A stretch of DNA of 64,000 bases from Flavobacterium commune (GCF_001857965.1 NZ_CP017774.1:2480001-2544000), one strand, 5' to 3'. Positions 54,667 through 64,000 are shown, counted from the stretch's first letter. Numbers and translations are program-made. Notes: generated from the letters alone by a model not told the origin.

Positions 54667-57156
54667 ATGAATAAGAAGTACCTATTTCTAGCTCTGTTTT
54701 TTGTATTGTCTGTTTTCTCAACACTTTTTGCCCAAACAAAAGTGAGCGGTATAGTGGTAGATAAATCCAATCAACCCGTTCCTTTTGCAAATGTTGTTTT
54801 TAAAGGTTCGAATATGGGAGTTATGTCTAATGAAGACGGACGTTTTTATATCGAATCGCCTGCTACTTATACTGTTTTGATAGTGACTTCTGTAGGGTTT
54901 TCAGATACGGAAATTACTTTGGACAAAGCCGTAAATTATAATTTTAAGGTATTACTAAAAGATGTCGAGGAATTAAAAGAGGTGGTTATTTACTCTGGAA
55001 AAACTTCTAAAAAGAACAATCCGGCATTAGATATTCTTAGGAAAATTTGGGAAAGAAAGCGAAAAAATGGTTTGTACCAATTTGATCAGTACCAAATGGA
55101 GAAGTACGAAAAAGTAGAGTTTGATATGAATACTATTGATAGTGCTTTTATGAAAAACAAAATCTTCAAAGGAATGGAATTTGTTTTTAATCATATTGAT
55201 ACTTCGAGAGTTACCGGGAAAACGTATCTGCCTATTTTTATCAATGAATCGTTAATGGATGTTTATGGGAATAATAAAATAAATAAGGTAAAAGAAAAAT
55301 TAAAGGCTAATAAAAATTCTGGATTTAGTGATAATCAGCAAATTTTATCTTTTATTAAGGATTTGTATTCGAATTACGATATTTACAACAACCACCTTAC
55401 TTTTTTTGACAAAAGTTTCACCAGTCCATTGTCTAAAACGGGTATAGATGTCTATAGTTATGTTCTTAGAGACAGTGCTTTTATTGATAAAAAATGGTGT
55501 TACAACATTTTGTTTTATCCAAGACGTAAAAATGAGCTGACTTTTAAAGGCGATTTTTGGGTGAACGATACCACTTTTGCCATCAAAAAAATCAATATGG
55601 CAGTGACTAAAAGTGCCAATATTAACTGGGTAAAAGATATTTATATCGAACAGGAATTTGAAGTGCAAAACGATTCGGTCTTTTTGTTGACCCGCGATCA
55701 CATGATGTCAGATTTTGCTTTGAATAAAAAAGATGAGTCTAAAGGGGTGTATGGAAAACGTACTACCTTGTATCAAAATCATCAATTCAATATCGAAAAA
55801 CCGGCTGCTTTTTATAGAGATGAGGTTAATTATATTGATAATGAGGTTTATAATCGATCGGAGAAGTATTGGGATGACAATCGTTTTGAAAACTTAAATA
55901 AAGACGAGAAAGGAATTTATAAAATGCTGGATACCTTGCAAACAGTCAAGAAATTCAGGCAATTGTATAATTTGGTCTCTATTTTAGGTAGTGGATATGT
56001 ACAGTTTGGGCATTTTGATTACGGGCCTATTTTTTCCACTTTTGGTTACAATGAAGTAGAAGGAATCCGAATTAGAACAGGGGGAAGAACTTATTTTGGT
56101 CCTAATGACACCTGGCGTTTACAAGGATATACAGCCTATGGTTTTGATGATAATAAATTCAAATACGGTTTGTCAGGAAAATGGATGGTGGATAAGAAGA
56201 ACCGAATTATCATTTCAGGTGGAAATAGACGGGATGTGGAGCAAATAGGTGCCAGTTTAACAACTACTAACGATGTTTTGGGCAGAAGTTTTGCTTCTTC
56301 TTCATTGGTTTCAACAGGAAATAATGGAAAGTTGACTAATATTAATTTGTCTAATTTGTCGGTTGAAATGGAGCCTGTAAAAAACTTAATGTTTCAAATG
56401 GGATTTTCGTACAGGACATTAGAATCGGCATCGGATACTTTTAAGTTGGATTATTATACTGATGCAAGCCAAACCACCACAAGAAGTGATGTTAAGCAAT
56501 CAGAGGTTAATTTGCAGTTAGAGTTAACTCCTAACCGAAAAATGATAGGTTACGGAGTAGAAAGAAGTACTGTAGATAGTCCTTTTAGCCGTTTTTATGT
56601 TAATTATAGTCATGGTTTTAAAGGCCTGTTTGATAGTGATTTTAAGTATGATAAATTACAGTTGTATTATAGACAGCCTATTATTATTGGACCATTAGGA
56701 CGTACTAATCTTACTTTGGAATTAGGAAAAACTTTTGGAACAATTCCGTTAGGATTGATGAGTGTAATTCCCGGAAACCAGTCATATTCTACTATCGAAA
56801 ACACTTTTAATAACCTTAATTTTTACGAATTTGTTGCCGATCAATACAGTACGTTGCAATGGGAACATAATTTTGGAGGACGTGTGTTTTCAAGAATTCC
56901 ATTTATGAGAAAGCTAAATTGGCGAGAAATAATTGGGGCAAAAGCAGTTTACGGAACAATTTCAGATGCCAGCAGAGCCATTAATGCTTCGGGCTTAGTG
57001 TATGCCGCTCCCGAAGATGTGTATTGGGAATACAGTGCAGGAATAGGCAATATTTTTAAAGTATTTCGAATTGATTTTACCTGGAGAGGAAATTATTTGA
57101 ATACACCTGATACGCAGAAGTTTTCTGTAAAAGGTTCGTTTGGATTTTATTTCTAA
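54667..57156 (+). CDS. DUF5686 / carboxypeptidase-regulatory-like outer-membrane protein
   Basis: An 829-residue outer-membrane protein. ATG at 54667 (MNKKYLFLALFFVLSVFSTLFAQ) gives a clean signal peptide, better than 54655. A carboxypeptidase-regulatory-like domain follows (about 24-105, with GIVVDKSNQPVPFANVVFKG). A DUF5686-type region with the IWERKRKNGLYQFDQYQMEKYEKVEFD motif comes next, and the C-terminal half is beta-barrel-like and ends in an aromatic strand (GSFGFYF). Such proteins are abundant in Bacteroidota and may be barrels related to surface assembly; their function is not settled. It lies alone between pdhB and ppa. Confidence 0.85.
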   Translation: MNKKYLFLALFFVLSVFSTLFAQTKVSGIVVDKSNQPVPFANVVFKGSNMGVMSNEDGRFYIESPATYTVLIVTSVGFSDTEITLDKAVNYNFKVLLKDVEELKEVVIYSGKTSKKNNPALDILRKIWERKRKNGLYQFDQYQMEKYEKVEFDMNTIDSAFMKNKIFKGMEFVFNHIDTSRVTGKTYLPIFINESLMDVYGNNKINKVKEKLKANKNSGFSDNQQILSFIKDLYSNYDIYNNHLTFFDKSFTSPLSKTGIDVYSYVLRDSAFIDKKWCYNILFYPRRKNELTFKGDFWVNDTTFAIKKINMAVTKSANINWVKDIYIEQEFEVQNDSVFLLTRDHMMSDFALNKKDESKGVYGKRTTLYQNHQFNIEKPAAFYRDEVNYIDNEVYNRSEKYWDDNRFENLNKDEKGIYKMLDTLQTVKKFRQLYNLVSILGSGYVQFGHFDYGPIFSTFGYNEVEGIRIRTGGRTYFGPNDTWRLQGYTAYGFDDNKFKYGLSGKWMVDKKNRIIISGGNRRDVEQIGASLTTTNDVLGRSFASSSLVSTGNNGKLTNINLSNLSVEMEPVKNLMFQMGFSYRTLESASDTFKLDYYTDASQTTTRSDVKQSEVNLQLELTPNRKMIGYGVERSTVDSPFSRFYVNYSHGFKGLFDSDFKYDKLQLYYRQPIIIGPLGRTNLTLELGKTFGTIPLGLMSVIPGNQSYSTIENTFNNLNFYEFVADQYSTLQWEHNFGGRVFSRIPFMRKLNWREIIGAKAVYGTISDASRAINASGLVYAAPEDVYWEYSAGIGNIFKVFRIDFTWRGNYLNTPDTQKFSVKGSFGFYF

Positions 57157-57205
57157 AAATCACGAAATCTAAAGCAAATGTTTTGTTATAAATAAGGATT
57201 TGAGT

Positions 57206-57213
57206 TACTTTTG
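57206..57213 (+). promoter_or_regulatory. Promoter of ppa (-7 element)
   Basis: TACTTTTG matches TAnnTTTG, and a TTTG at 57182-57185 lies 20 nt upstream, the expected spacing for a Flavobacterium housekeeping promoter. Confidence 0.6.
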
Positions 57214-57248
57214 TGCCCAGATAAAATCAACTTAAGACAATAAATAAA

Positions 57249-57779
57249 ATGACTGCAGACAAAATAAACACTTTCGATGTGTTAATCGAAATTCCAAGAG
57301 GAAGTAGAAACAAATACGAATACGATTTTGAAATCAAAAGAATGCGTTTTGACAGAATGTTATTCTCTTCAATGATGTATCCTGCTGATTACGGATTTAT
57401 TCCTGAAACTTTAGCTCTTGACGGAGATCCATTGGACGTATTGGTTTTAGTAAACGAACCAACTTTCCCTGGATGTGTTATGGAAGTAAAACCAATTGGT
57501 GTTTTCCACATGGCAGATGATAAAGGACCGGATGAGAAAATTGTTTGTGTACCGGTTTCTGATCCAATTTGGAATAAATTAAATGATTTATCAGACGTTA
57601 ATCCACACTTATTAAAAGAAATCGAGCATTTCTTCCAGGTTTACAAAGATCTTGAAAACAAACAAGTAGATGTTGAAGGATGGGGAGATTTGAGTGAAGC
57701 AAAAGCAATCATCAAAGAGTGTACTGATCGTTTTAATGCCATTGAAAACAAGCCTGAAGGGTTATTTAGCATTAAATAA
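57249..57779 (+). CDS. ppa: Soluble inorganic pyrophosphatase (family I)
   Basis: A 176-residue cytoplasmic enzyme hydrolysing PPi to phosphate. The family signature DGDPLDVLVL holds the metal-binding aspartates (about 60-69); RGSRNKYEYD near the N-terminus binds substrate and the YPADYGFIPET loop is intact. It is followed by a terminator and then, on the same strand, the gene for a membrane pyrophosphatase, so two PPi-using enzymes are neighbours. Confidence 0.96.
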   Translation: MTADKINTFDVLIEIPRGSRNKYEYDFEIKRMRFDRMLFSSMMYPADYGFIPETLALDGDPLDVLVLVNEPTFPGCVMEVKPIGVFHMADDKGPDEKIVCVPVSDPIWNKLNDLSDVNPHLLKEIEHFFQVYKDLENKQVDVEGWGDLSEAKAIIKECTDRFNAIENKPEGLFSIK

Positions 57780-57800
57780 TTTTCAGGTTATAAATTTGTA

Positions 57801-57838
57801 AAAAAAGCAATACTTCGTCAGGAGTATTGCTTTTTTGT
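57801..57838 (+). terminator. Terminator after ppa
   Basis: A perfect 14-bp stem, 57801-57814 with 57823-57836, and an 8-nt loop. Confidence 0.9.
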
Positions 57839-57889
57839 TTAAATTCGTTTGTATGCTGTTGATTATTAACCTTAACCAAAAACGAATTT

Positions 57890-60373
57890 ATGAATACAAT
57901 TATGATTTGGGTGCCTGTTTTTATGGCATTAGTTGGACTTGCTTTTATGTTTTTAAAAAGAGCCTGGGTTTTAAAACAAGACGCCGGCGATGGTAAAATG
58001 GCCTCAATTTCCGATTTTATTTACGAGGGTGCTCTGGCATTTTTAAAAGCGGAATACCGATTACTGGCCGTTTTTGTTTTTTTTGCCAGTATTGTTTTGG
58101 CGGGAATTACTTTTTTACCAGGTGTTAAAACACATTTATTAATTGTTGTAGCCTTTGTTATTGGTGCTTTATTTTCTGCTCTGGCAGGAAATATGGGGAT
58201 GAAAATAGCAACTAAAACCAATGTAAGAACCACTCAGGCTGCTCGCAGTAGTTTGCCTCAGGCCTTAAAGGTTTCTTTTGGAGGTGGAACCGTAATGGGG
58301 TTAGGCGTTGCCGGTTTAGCCGTTTTAGGATTGACTTCCTTTTTTATTTTTTTCTATCATTTTTTTATGGGCGGGACATGGACTTCTATTGATGACATGA
58401 CCGTAGTATTAGAAACCTTAGCAGGTTTTTCTTTAGGAGCCGAATCGATTGCTTTGTTTGCCCGTGTTGGAGGCGGAATTTATACAAAAGCTGCCGATGT
58501 AGGTGCCGATTTAGTAGGGAAAGTGGAAGCCGGAATCCCAGAAGATGATCCTCGAAATCCTGCAACCATTGCAGATAACGTAGGAGATAATGTGGGCGAT
58601 GTGGCAGGAATGGGAGCCGATTTATTTGGGTCTTATGTAGCAACAGTTTTGGCAGCTATGGTTTTGGGGAATTATGTTATCAAAGATATGGGCGGAAGCA
58701 TTCAGGATGCTTTTGGCGGAATTGGACCTATTTTGTTGCCAATGTCCATTGCTGGTTTTGGAATTTTATTTTCCATCATTGGAACAATGTTAGTAAAAAT
58801 AACCGATGATAATGCTAAAGAAGCTCAGGTACAAAAAGCATTGAATATAGGGAATTGGGTTGCCATAGTTCTAACGGCTATTAGCTGTTTCTTTTTAGTG
58901 CAATACATGTTACCACCAATGATGAGAATGGAATTTTTTGGTGAGGGAAGTCAGGAAATTTCTTCGATGCGTGTTTTTTATGCTACCATTATCGGATTAA
59001 TAGTTGGTGGAGTGATTTCTTCGGTAACTGAATATTATACAGGTCTTGGGACAAAACCGGTAATGGCTATTGTTCAAAAATCGAGTACAGGAGCCGGGAC
59101 AAATGTTATTGCAGGATTGGCAACTGGAATGATTTCTACTTTTCCAACGGTTTTATTGTTTGCAGCTGCAATTTGGACATCGTATGCTTTAGCGGGTTTT
59201 TATGGTGTAGCCTTGGCAGCTTCAGCTATGATGGCTACTACGGCAATGCAATTAGCCATTGATGCTTTCGGACCCATTTCAGACAATGCGGGAGGAATTG
59301 CCGAAATGAGTGAATTGCCTAAAGAAGTACGTACCCGAACCGATATTTTAGATTCTGTTGGAAACACAACTGCAGCAACCGGAAAAGGATTTGCAATTGC
59401 TTCGGCAGCATTGACTTCATTGGCTCTGTTTGCGGCTTATGTTACTTTTACAGGAATTGACGGAATTAATATTTTTAAAGCACCCGTTTTAGCAATGTTG
59501 TTTGTGGGCGGAATGATTCCTGTGGTTTTTTCAGCATTAGCAATGAATTCCGTTGGGAAAGCAGCTATGGACATGGTATATGAAGTACGTCGTCAGTTTA
59601 AAGAAATTCCGGGAATTATGGAAGGAACAGCCAAACCGGAATATGCTAAATGTGTGGATATTTCAACAAAAGCCGCTTTACGCGAAATGATGTTGCCGGG
59701 TGTTTTGACCATTGGTTTTCCTATTGCGATTGTGTTGCTTGGTAAATTGGTTTATGGCGACAATAATCAGTTAATTGCCGAAATGTTGGGAGGTTATATG
59801 GCTGGAGTTACAGTTTCGGGTGTGCTTTGGGCGGTTTTTCAAAACAATGCCGGAGGTGCCTGGGACAATGCTAAAAAATCTTTTGAAGCTGGTGTAATGA
59901 TTAATGGCGAAATGACCTATAAGGGTTCTGATGCGCATAAAGCTGCTGTAACCGGAGATACTGTTGGAGATCCATTCAAAGATACTTCCGGACCTTCGAT
60001 GAATATTTTAATCAAATTAACATGTTTAATAGGTTTAGTTATTGCTCCGATTTTAGGTAATGGAAGTCATACTATTGGAACTGCGGCTTCTTGTTGTGTT
60101 TCAACTGCTAAATGTACTTCGATGTCTAAAGAAGAATGTATCGCCAAAGGTTGTACGAATAAAAATTGCGAGCATCATAATGCTGCTATGATGGGGCATT
60201 GCGACATGTCCAAAATGGCAACAATGTCCAAAGAAGAATGTGCAAAAATGTGCGATAGTTTAAAATGTTCGCCAGCGCAAAAAGAAGCCTGCCTGTCTCA
60301 TTATGATGCGAATGGAAAGTTTGTTATACCTTCAGGAACTTCTAAGGGAAGTTGTTGTGCTCACAAAAAATAA
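57890..60373 (+). CDS. hppA: Membrane-bound cation-pumping pyrophosphatase with Cys-rich C-terminal tail
   Basis: An 827-residue inner-membrane pump with about 16 hydrophobic segments. The substrate site is intact: [35 protein letters not shown] (given here only by its key DVGADLVGK and DNVGDNVGD motifs, about 202-245) and the later [19 protein letters not shown] motif. In [10 protein letters not shown] an Ala stands where potassium-independent members have Lys, which suggests a K+-dependent enzyme, either Na+ or H+ pumping. After the last helix comes an unusual tail (735-827) with 13 Cys, several His and two MSKEEC repeats, resembling a metal-binding module. A terminator follows at 60393-60422. 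Confidence 0.95.
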   Translation: MNTIMIWVPVFMALVGLAFMFLKRAWVLKQDAGDGKMASISDFIYEGALAFLKAEYRLLAVFVFFASIVLAGITFLPGVKTHLLIVVAFVIGALFSALAGNMGMKIATKTNVRTTQAARSSLPQALKVSFGGGTVMGLGVAGLAVLGLTSFFIFFYHFFMGGTWTSIDDMTVVLETLAGFSLGAESIALFARVGGGIYTKAADVGADLVGKVEAGIPEDDPRNPATIADNVGDNVGDVAGMGADLFGSYVATVLAAMVLGNYVIKDMGGSIQDAFGGIGPILLPMSIAGFGILFSIIGTMLVKITDDNAKEAQVQKALNIGNWVAIVLTAISCFFLVQYMLPPMMRMEFFGEGSQEISSMRVFYATIIGLIVGGVISSVTEYYTGLGTKPVMAIVQKSSTGAGTNVIAGLATGMISTFPTVLLFAAAIWTSYALAGFYGVALAASAMMATTAMQLAIDAFGPISDNAGGIAEMSELPKEVRTRTDILDSVGNTTAATGKGFAIASAALTSLALFAAYVTFTGIDGINIFKAPVLAMLFVGGMIPVVFSALAMNSVGKAAMDMVYEVRRQFKEIPGIMEGTAKPEYAKCVDISTKAALREMMLPGVLTIGFPIAIVLLGKLVYGDNNQLIAEMLGGYMAGVTVSGVLWAVFQNNAGGAWDNAKKSFEAGVMINGEMTYKGSDAHKAAVTGDTVGDPFKDTSGPSMNILIKLTCLIGLVIAPILGNGSHTIGTAASCCVSTAKCTSMSKEECIAKGCTNKNCEHHNAAMMGHCDMSKMATMSKEECAKMCDSLKCSPAQKEACLSHYDANGKFVIPSGTSKGSCCAHKK

Positions 60374-60392
60374 ATTTTGCTATAAAAAAACT

Positions 60393-60424
60393 AAAAATGC
60401 CTCGCAATTGTGAGGCATTTTTTT
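60393..60424 (+). terminator. Terminator after hppA
   Basis: AAAAATGCCTC (60393-60403) pairs with GAGGCATTTTT (60412-60422); a T run follows. Confidence 0.9.
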
Positions 60425-60434
60425 ACGTTAACAA

Positions 60435-60831
60435 TTAATAACCGCTATCGCCAATATTAAAATCTGGAGCGAAATTAACAGTACTGATTATTAATATTGT
60501 TCCAAATGTAGTCAGAACAATAACAAGATTACCTATATAATGATGAAGGTTTGTCCAGAATTCGAATACTTTTAATTTCTTCTTCCGATAAAAGTATGGT
60601 TTCAATTTTGCCTTTTGTTTTTACTTCACCATAATAACGATCATTAATTTTTATGATTCTCGAATAACGATGTTTTTACATTATCATTAAAAATTACTAA
60701 GGTTTTTAGATTTGCTTTTTCAGCTTCACTTAAGCTTACGCTGCTTTTTCATAAATACTACAACTTTGAAAAGTTAGCATGAAAACAAGAAATAGACAAA
60801 TAAATCTTTTTCGTAGGCTAGATATTCCCAT
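60435..60831 (-). pseudogene. Decayed small lipoprotein gene
   Basis: On the minus strand ATG at 60829-60831 opens MGISSLRKRFICLFLVFML followed by a lipobox-like TFQSC and SIYEKAA, then a stop. A neighbouring frame continues sensibly (VSLSEAEKANLKTLVIFND), another frame gives INDRYYGEVKTKGKIETILL, and a last one gives TNLHHYIGNLVIVLTTFGTI to a stop at 60435. At least three frameshifts are needed, so the gene is dead. The original was a lipoprotein with a C-terminal membrane segment. Family not recognised. Confidence 0.65.
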
Positions 60832-60839
60832 GGTTTTTT

Positions 60840-61090
60840 GATTTAAGTTACTAATCAGTATATCATTTTTAGAGGAATCATTAAAGGTAAATCTGGGGAT
60901 AGAAGCGAAAATGGATACATTAAGTTACGTCAAAAACGGATTGATTTTGTCGTTATTAATGGTCGCAAAATTTTATTTGTTCTCCTATAGTTGTTGTGTT
61001 ATTAAAAGCACCTAATCATAAAATTTAAATATGAAGCAATTGTATAACAATCTTGGAGAACTGTGTAAGATGTTAGTTGTGGTAGTGTAA
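60840..61090. other. Intergenic region without supported gene
   Basis: About 250 bp between the decayed lipoprotein gene and the dps promoter. A 34-codon ORF at 60911-61015 is too short and has no family features. Nothing else is recognised. Confidence 0.4.
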
Positions 61091-61098
61091 TATATTTG
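61091..61098 (+). promoter_or_regulatory. -7 promoter element of dps
   Basis: TATATTTG matches TAnnTTTG, 22 nt before the dps start codon. No convincing -33 element at normal spacing. Confidence 0.5.
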
Positions 61099-61120
61099 TA
61101 AATAACAAAAAGAAAATATA

Positions 61121-61594
61121 ATGGAGCCAAAAATTGGAATCACAAAAAAAGAGCTCGAGTCAAGTATTAATTGTTTGACGACGGTTTTAGCAAACGAAAT
61201 GTTGCTGTACACAAAGACAAGAAAATTTCATTGGAATGTTTCAGGGAATAGCTTTATGGAGTTGCATAAACTGTTTGAAAGTCAGTATACGGCATTAGAA
61301 CAAGAAATAGATGAAATAGCCGAACGTATTAGTAAACTAGGTGGGAATGCCATAGGTACTATGAAAGAGTTTATTGATAATTCTATTTTAAAAGAAAATC
61401 TAAAAACTGTAGATCAAAGAGAAATGCTTCATGAGCTTTTAACAGATCATGAAACGGTATTAAAGCAGTTGAGAGATTTTGTTAAAACAGTTGAAGAAAC
61501 GCAAGATTATGGCACAACAGATTTTCTAACGGCTTTAATTCAAAAACATGAAGAACAGTCGTGGATGCTGCGTAAATATATAGATCAAAAATAA
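61121..61594 (+). CDS. dps: Dps-family DNA-protecting ferritin-like protein
   Basis: A 157-residue four-helix-bundle protein of the Dps family, which forms 12-subunit shells that oxidise and store iron and protect DNA under starvation or oxidative stress. The ferroxidase His and acidic residues are in KTRKFHWNVSG and in the EQEIDEIAERI helix. Length is normal. It is followed 25 bp later by a csbD-like stress gene in the same direction, supporting a stress-induced unit. Confidence 0.93.
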   Translation: MEPKIGITKKELESSINCLTTVLANEMLLYTKTRKFHWNVSGNSFMELHKLFESQYTALEQEIDEIAERISKLGGNAIGTMKEFIDNSILKENLKTVDQREMLHELLTDHETVLKQLRDFVKTVEETQDYGTTDFLTALIQKHEEQSWMLRKYIDQK

Positions 61595-61619
61595 ATAGTA
61601 ATATTAAAATTTAGAAATT

Positions 61620-61809
61620 ATGAATAGTACAGAGCTTAAAGGAAATTGGAACGAAATTAAAGGAAAACTAAAACAAAAGTATGCCGAACTTACAGAAGAC
61701 GACTTGTTGTATGAAGAAGGGAAAGAAGATGAAATGTTTGGGAAAATTCAACAAAAAAATAGGTAAGACTAAAGAGGAAATTGCCAAGTGGTATAATGAA
61801 GAATTCTAA
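61620..61809 (+). pseudogene. CsbD-like stress protein gene with a frameshift
   Basis: ATG at 61620 opens MNSTELKGNWNEIKGKLKQK, typical of CsbD-family stress proteins, continuing YAELTEDDLLYEEGKEDEMFGKIQQ. At a run of seven A (61753-61759) the frame is lost and stops at 61764-61766 after 48 codons. Removing one A restores the usual end, KIGKTKEEIAKWYNEEF, to the stop at 61807-61809. It is either a real frameshift, a sequencing error in the homopolymer, or a slippage site. It is probably co-transcribed with dps. Confidence 0.75.
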
Positions 61810-61820
61810 TGCCAAGGTTA

Positions 61821-61864
61821 AAAAAGAAACCGCTTCAAATTTTTGAAGCGGTTTCTTTTTTTAA
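61821..61864. terminator. Bidirectional terminator between csbD-like gene and deoxynucleoside kinase gene
   Basis: A long stem, AAAGAAACCGCTTCAAA paired with its complement across a very short loop, flanked by A and T runs on either side, between convergent genes. Confidence 0.92.
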
Positions 61865-62475
61865 AACAATCCGTTTAATTCGGCATTAATTCGTTCGATG
61901 ATGTTTCCTAAATCTTCAGGGTTGTCCACAAAGTTAATTTTATCCACATCAATAATCAGTAATTTTCCTTTTGTATAGGTGTGAATCCATGCTTCGTAGC
62001 GTTCGTTCAAACGACTCAAATAATCGATAGAAATAGAGTTTTCGTATTCGCGTCCGCGTTTGTGGATTTGTCCCACTAAATTCGGAATTGAACTTCTTAG
62101 GTAAATTAATAAATCGGGAGCTTTAACCGTAGATTCCATCAATTCAAAAAGGGTAGCATAATTTTGAAAATCACGATTGGTCATCAATCCCATGGCGTGA
62201 AGGTTAGGGGCAAAAATATGAGCATCTTCATAAATGGTTCTGTCCTGAATTACTTTTTTTCCGCTTTCGCGAATTTGCATAACCTGGCGGAAACGACTGT
62301 TCAAGAAATAAATTTGAAGATTGAAAGACCAACGCTCCATTTGGTGATAAAAATCATCCAGATACGGATTGTCAACTACGTCTTCGTAATGAGGTTCCCA
62401 TTTAAAATGTTTGGATAGTAAAGCGGTTAATGTTGTTTTTCCTGAGCCTATATTTCCTGCTACTGCTATGTGCAT
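61861..62475 (-). CDS. Deoxynucleoside kinase
   Basis: A 204-residue kinase of the dNK family (deoxyadenosine/deoxyguanosine/thymidine kinase 2-like), which phosphorylates deoxynucleosides for salvage. The P-loop AGNIGSGKTTL is at about 5-15, the DRTIYEDAHIFAPNL motif corresponds to the DRS/ERS substrate motif, and the lid region RGREYENSISIDYLSRLNERYEAW follows (about 137-160). It stands alone and ends at a shared terminator. The exact nucleoside preference cannot be told. Confidence 0.92.
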   Translation of the reverse strand: MHIAVAGNIGSGKTTLTALLSKHFKWEPHYEDVVDNPYLDDFYHQMERWSFNLQIYFLNSRFRQVMQIRESGKKVIQDRTIYEDAHIFAPNLHAMGLMTNRDFQNYATLFELMESTVKAPDLLIYLRSSIPNLVGQIHKRGREYENSISIDYLSRLNERYEAWIHTYTKGKLLIIDVDKINFVDNPEDLGNIIERINAELNGLF

Positions 62476-62620
62476 TATGATGTTACAGTTTTATGATTTG
62501 TATTTTACTAAAGATGTAAAAATAGAAAAAAAATAGTCTTTATTGTAAGTGATTTGAATGATTTTAAATTTTGTTTGAACTGCTGTTTTTTTGCGTTTTC
62601 TAATATTGGATTAAATAAAG

Positions 62621-62656
62621 AAGCCGCCTCAATACAATTTTTGAGACGGCTTCCTT
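62621..62656 (-). terminator. Terminator of the TonB-dependent receptor gene
   Basis: GAAGCCG-CTCA and TGAG-CGGCTTC arms pair fully only in the minus-strand transcript (one U-G), marking it as the end of the receptor gene. Confidence 0.8.
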
Positions 62657-62674
62657 TAGTTAGAAAATTGAATT

Positions 62675-64000
62675 TTATAGCGAATATTTCAATGTAATTC
62701 CATACGTTCTCTGATCTCCTAATACTCCGGCATAGTGACCGGCATTACCACCGGCAGGTAATAATTGTTCAAAATAATCTTTATTTAAAAGGTTGCGTCC
62801 CCAGAAGTTGATTGATAAACCTTCAGTAGCTCTAAATCCTAAACGACCATTAAAGATTGCATAGCCGTCAACAACCAAGTATTTTGAGGCCGATGGACTT
62901 GAAGAAAATTCTGAACGGGCATAAGAATCTACAGCTACAAAGAATTTACCTAAATTTCCAAAGAATTTTGCATCTGTTGTGTATTCACCACCTAAACTTC
63001 CGGCCCATTTTGAAACTCCTGGTAAACTGCTTCCTGAAACATCTTTAAAAGATACTGAAGATCCTGTTTCTTCTAATGGTAGTGGTGCATTTGTAAATTT
63101 AATGTATTTTCCATCCGTATAAGTTGCAGCTCCATTTATAGTAAAATTTTTGTTGATAACAAAACTGGCATCCAATTCGGCACCTCTTACACGTACTTTA
63201 TCAGCATTGGCTAAATAACCACGATTGACACCTAATTCAGCAGCCTGAACATTAGTTTGGTAATCCGTAATATCGGTATTAAAGAAAGTTAGGTTCAAGA
63301 TAGTATTATTAAATGGAGATGTTTTAACACCTGCTTCGTAGTGCTGTACTTTTTCGGGTTTGATTACTGCCAAATCAAGAGCTGGTTGACCGGAAACAGT
63401 TGGAAGTCCGGCAACATTTACCCCAACAGGCTTGTAGCTTTTTGCATAAGTTGCGTAAGCATTAATTCGGTCAGATGCCTTGAAAGATAGCGTTAAGTTT
63501 CCTGAAAAGTCAGTTGCATCCGTGTTTTTGCTAAAACTTTGGTCAGTATAAACTAATCTTTTTAGAGCGATTAATTCAGGATCTGTCGTTTGTAAACCTC
63601 CGTAAGTGGCACGGTCGTAATCGGCATCCTTTTTATCATAATTGTATCTTAAACCTGGTAAAATATGTAATTTATCAGTAATAGCCCAGTCTAATTGACC
63701 AAATACAGCAGCACTAACTGAATGGATACCTGCATTTGTTCTTATACCATATCCTTCAAAAAGACCTGGTGTTTGCCATTTGGTGCTAGTAGTACTTTGA
63801 GAGAAACGCCATTGTGCACTTCCTGATTCTTCTGTTCCATATGTATTAACTTCCTGGTCAATAAAGAATATTCCTCCAACTCCCGATAATTTTGGGCTGA
63901 TTTCTCCAGCATAACGCACTTCTTGGGTGAATTGCTCATGTCTGTTTGGATTTTGTGATTTTGCTAAAACTTGTAATCCTGTAAAATCCCTGTCATTTGA
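62675..64000 (-). CDS. TonB-dependent receptor, C-terminal part (gene runs off the window)
   Basis: The frame is open to the last base of the window, so only the C-terminal ~440 residues are seen. The text FTQEVRYAGEISPKLSGVGG, the NLTLSFKASDRINAYATYAKSYKPVGVN barrel strands and the end FWGRNLLNKDYFEQLL...GDQRTYGITLKYSL are typical of TonB-dependent receptors of the siderophore/metal-complex type rather than SusC. Ligand unknown. The plug, TonB box and signal peptide lie beyond 64000. An internal GTG near 63919 is not the real start. Confidence 0.88.
   Translation of the reverse strand, partial: SNDRDFTGLQVLAKSQNPNRHEQFTQEVRYAGEISPKLSGVGGIFFIDQEVNTYGTEESGSAQWRFSQSTTSTKWQTPGLFEGYGIRTNAGIHSVSAAVFGQLDWAITDKLHILPGLRYNYDKKDADYDRATYGGLQTTDPELIALKRLVYTDQSFSKNTDATDFSGNLTLSFKASDRINAYATYAKSYKPVGVNVAGLPTVSGQPALDLAVIKPEKVQHYEAGVKTSPFNNTILNLTFFNTDITDYQTNVQAAELGVNRGYLANADKVRVRGAELDASFVINKNFTINGAATYTDGKYIKFTNAPLPLEETGSSVSFKDVSGSSLPGVSKWAGSLGGEYTTDAKFFGNLGKFFVAVDSYARSEFSSSPSASKYLVVDGYAIFNGRLGFRATEGLSINFWGRNLLNKDYFEQLLPAGGNAGHYAGVLGDQRTYGITLKYSL

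Noticed and set aside
60911..61015. 34-codon ORF with a hydrophobic middle
   Set aside because: Too short, no homologue recognised, and it lies in a region of decayed sequence.

Overview
The window looks like a chromosome segment of a Flavobacterium-type member of the Bacteroidota. The evidence is the low GC content, paired SusC/SusD genes, two enzymes with type IX secretion (T9SS) C-terminal signals, lipoproteins with acidic residues after the lipid cysteine, TAnnTTTG promoter elements, and a housekeeping set typical of Flavobacteriaceae (2TM-domain protein, DUF5686 protein, split transketolase).

Region 1 (about 1-44,000) is one large polysaccharide utilization locus (PUL) whose gene content points to decorated glucurono(arabino)xylan. 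Two tandem SusC/SusD pairs and a DUF1735-type surface lipoprotein (514-11658) form the binding and uptake module and end at a strong terminator. Next come two T9SS-exported multidomain enzymes, GH98 (12057-17456) and GH30 (18444-21896). Each is followed 7 bp later by a nearly identical small FN3 lipoprotein. A GH2 beta-galactosidase, a decayed ORF resembling a GH127 N-terminus and a GH5 lipoprotein follow. On the minus strand lie GH67 and GH115 alpha-glucuronidases, a GH10 xylanase, a GPH/MFS sugar symporter, a GH43 enzyme and a two-subunit transketolase, which together would cut, import and catabolise xylo-oligosaccharides. A GH3 beta-xylosidase, an SGNH/sialate-O-acetylesterase-like esterase and a LacI-family regulator close the locus. 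A LacI-type operator core, GCAATCGGTTG, occurs in three intergenic regions: upstream of the first susC, upstream of the GH98 gene, and between the divergent GH67 and GH3 genes. This suggests one repressor controls the locus. No hybrid two-component or ECF-sigma regulator is visible.

Region 2 (44,200-45,300) is an unusual array on the minus strand: two intact initiator tRNA-Met genes, four degraded tRNA-Met fragments that all carry the same palindrome in place of the variable arm, and two copies (one intact, one broken) of a small GIY-YIG nuclease gene abutting the fragments.

Region 3 (45,400-64,000) is core genome: era, der, folA, 2TM protein, a stand-alone CBM48 protein, thyA, a bifunctional nuclease, etfA/etfB, pdhB, a DUF5686 outer-membrane protein, ppa, a membrane pyrophosphatase with an unusual Cys-rich tail, a decayed lipoprotein gene, dps, a frameshifted csbD-like gene, a deoxynucleoside kinase, and the 3' part of a TonB-dependent receptor that runs off the window. 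Several operon spacers here and in the PUL hold different hairpin-forming repeat elements.

All family assignments come from reading motifs by eye. No database search was run.
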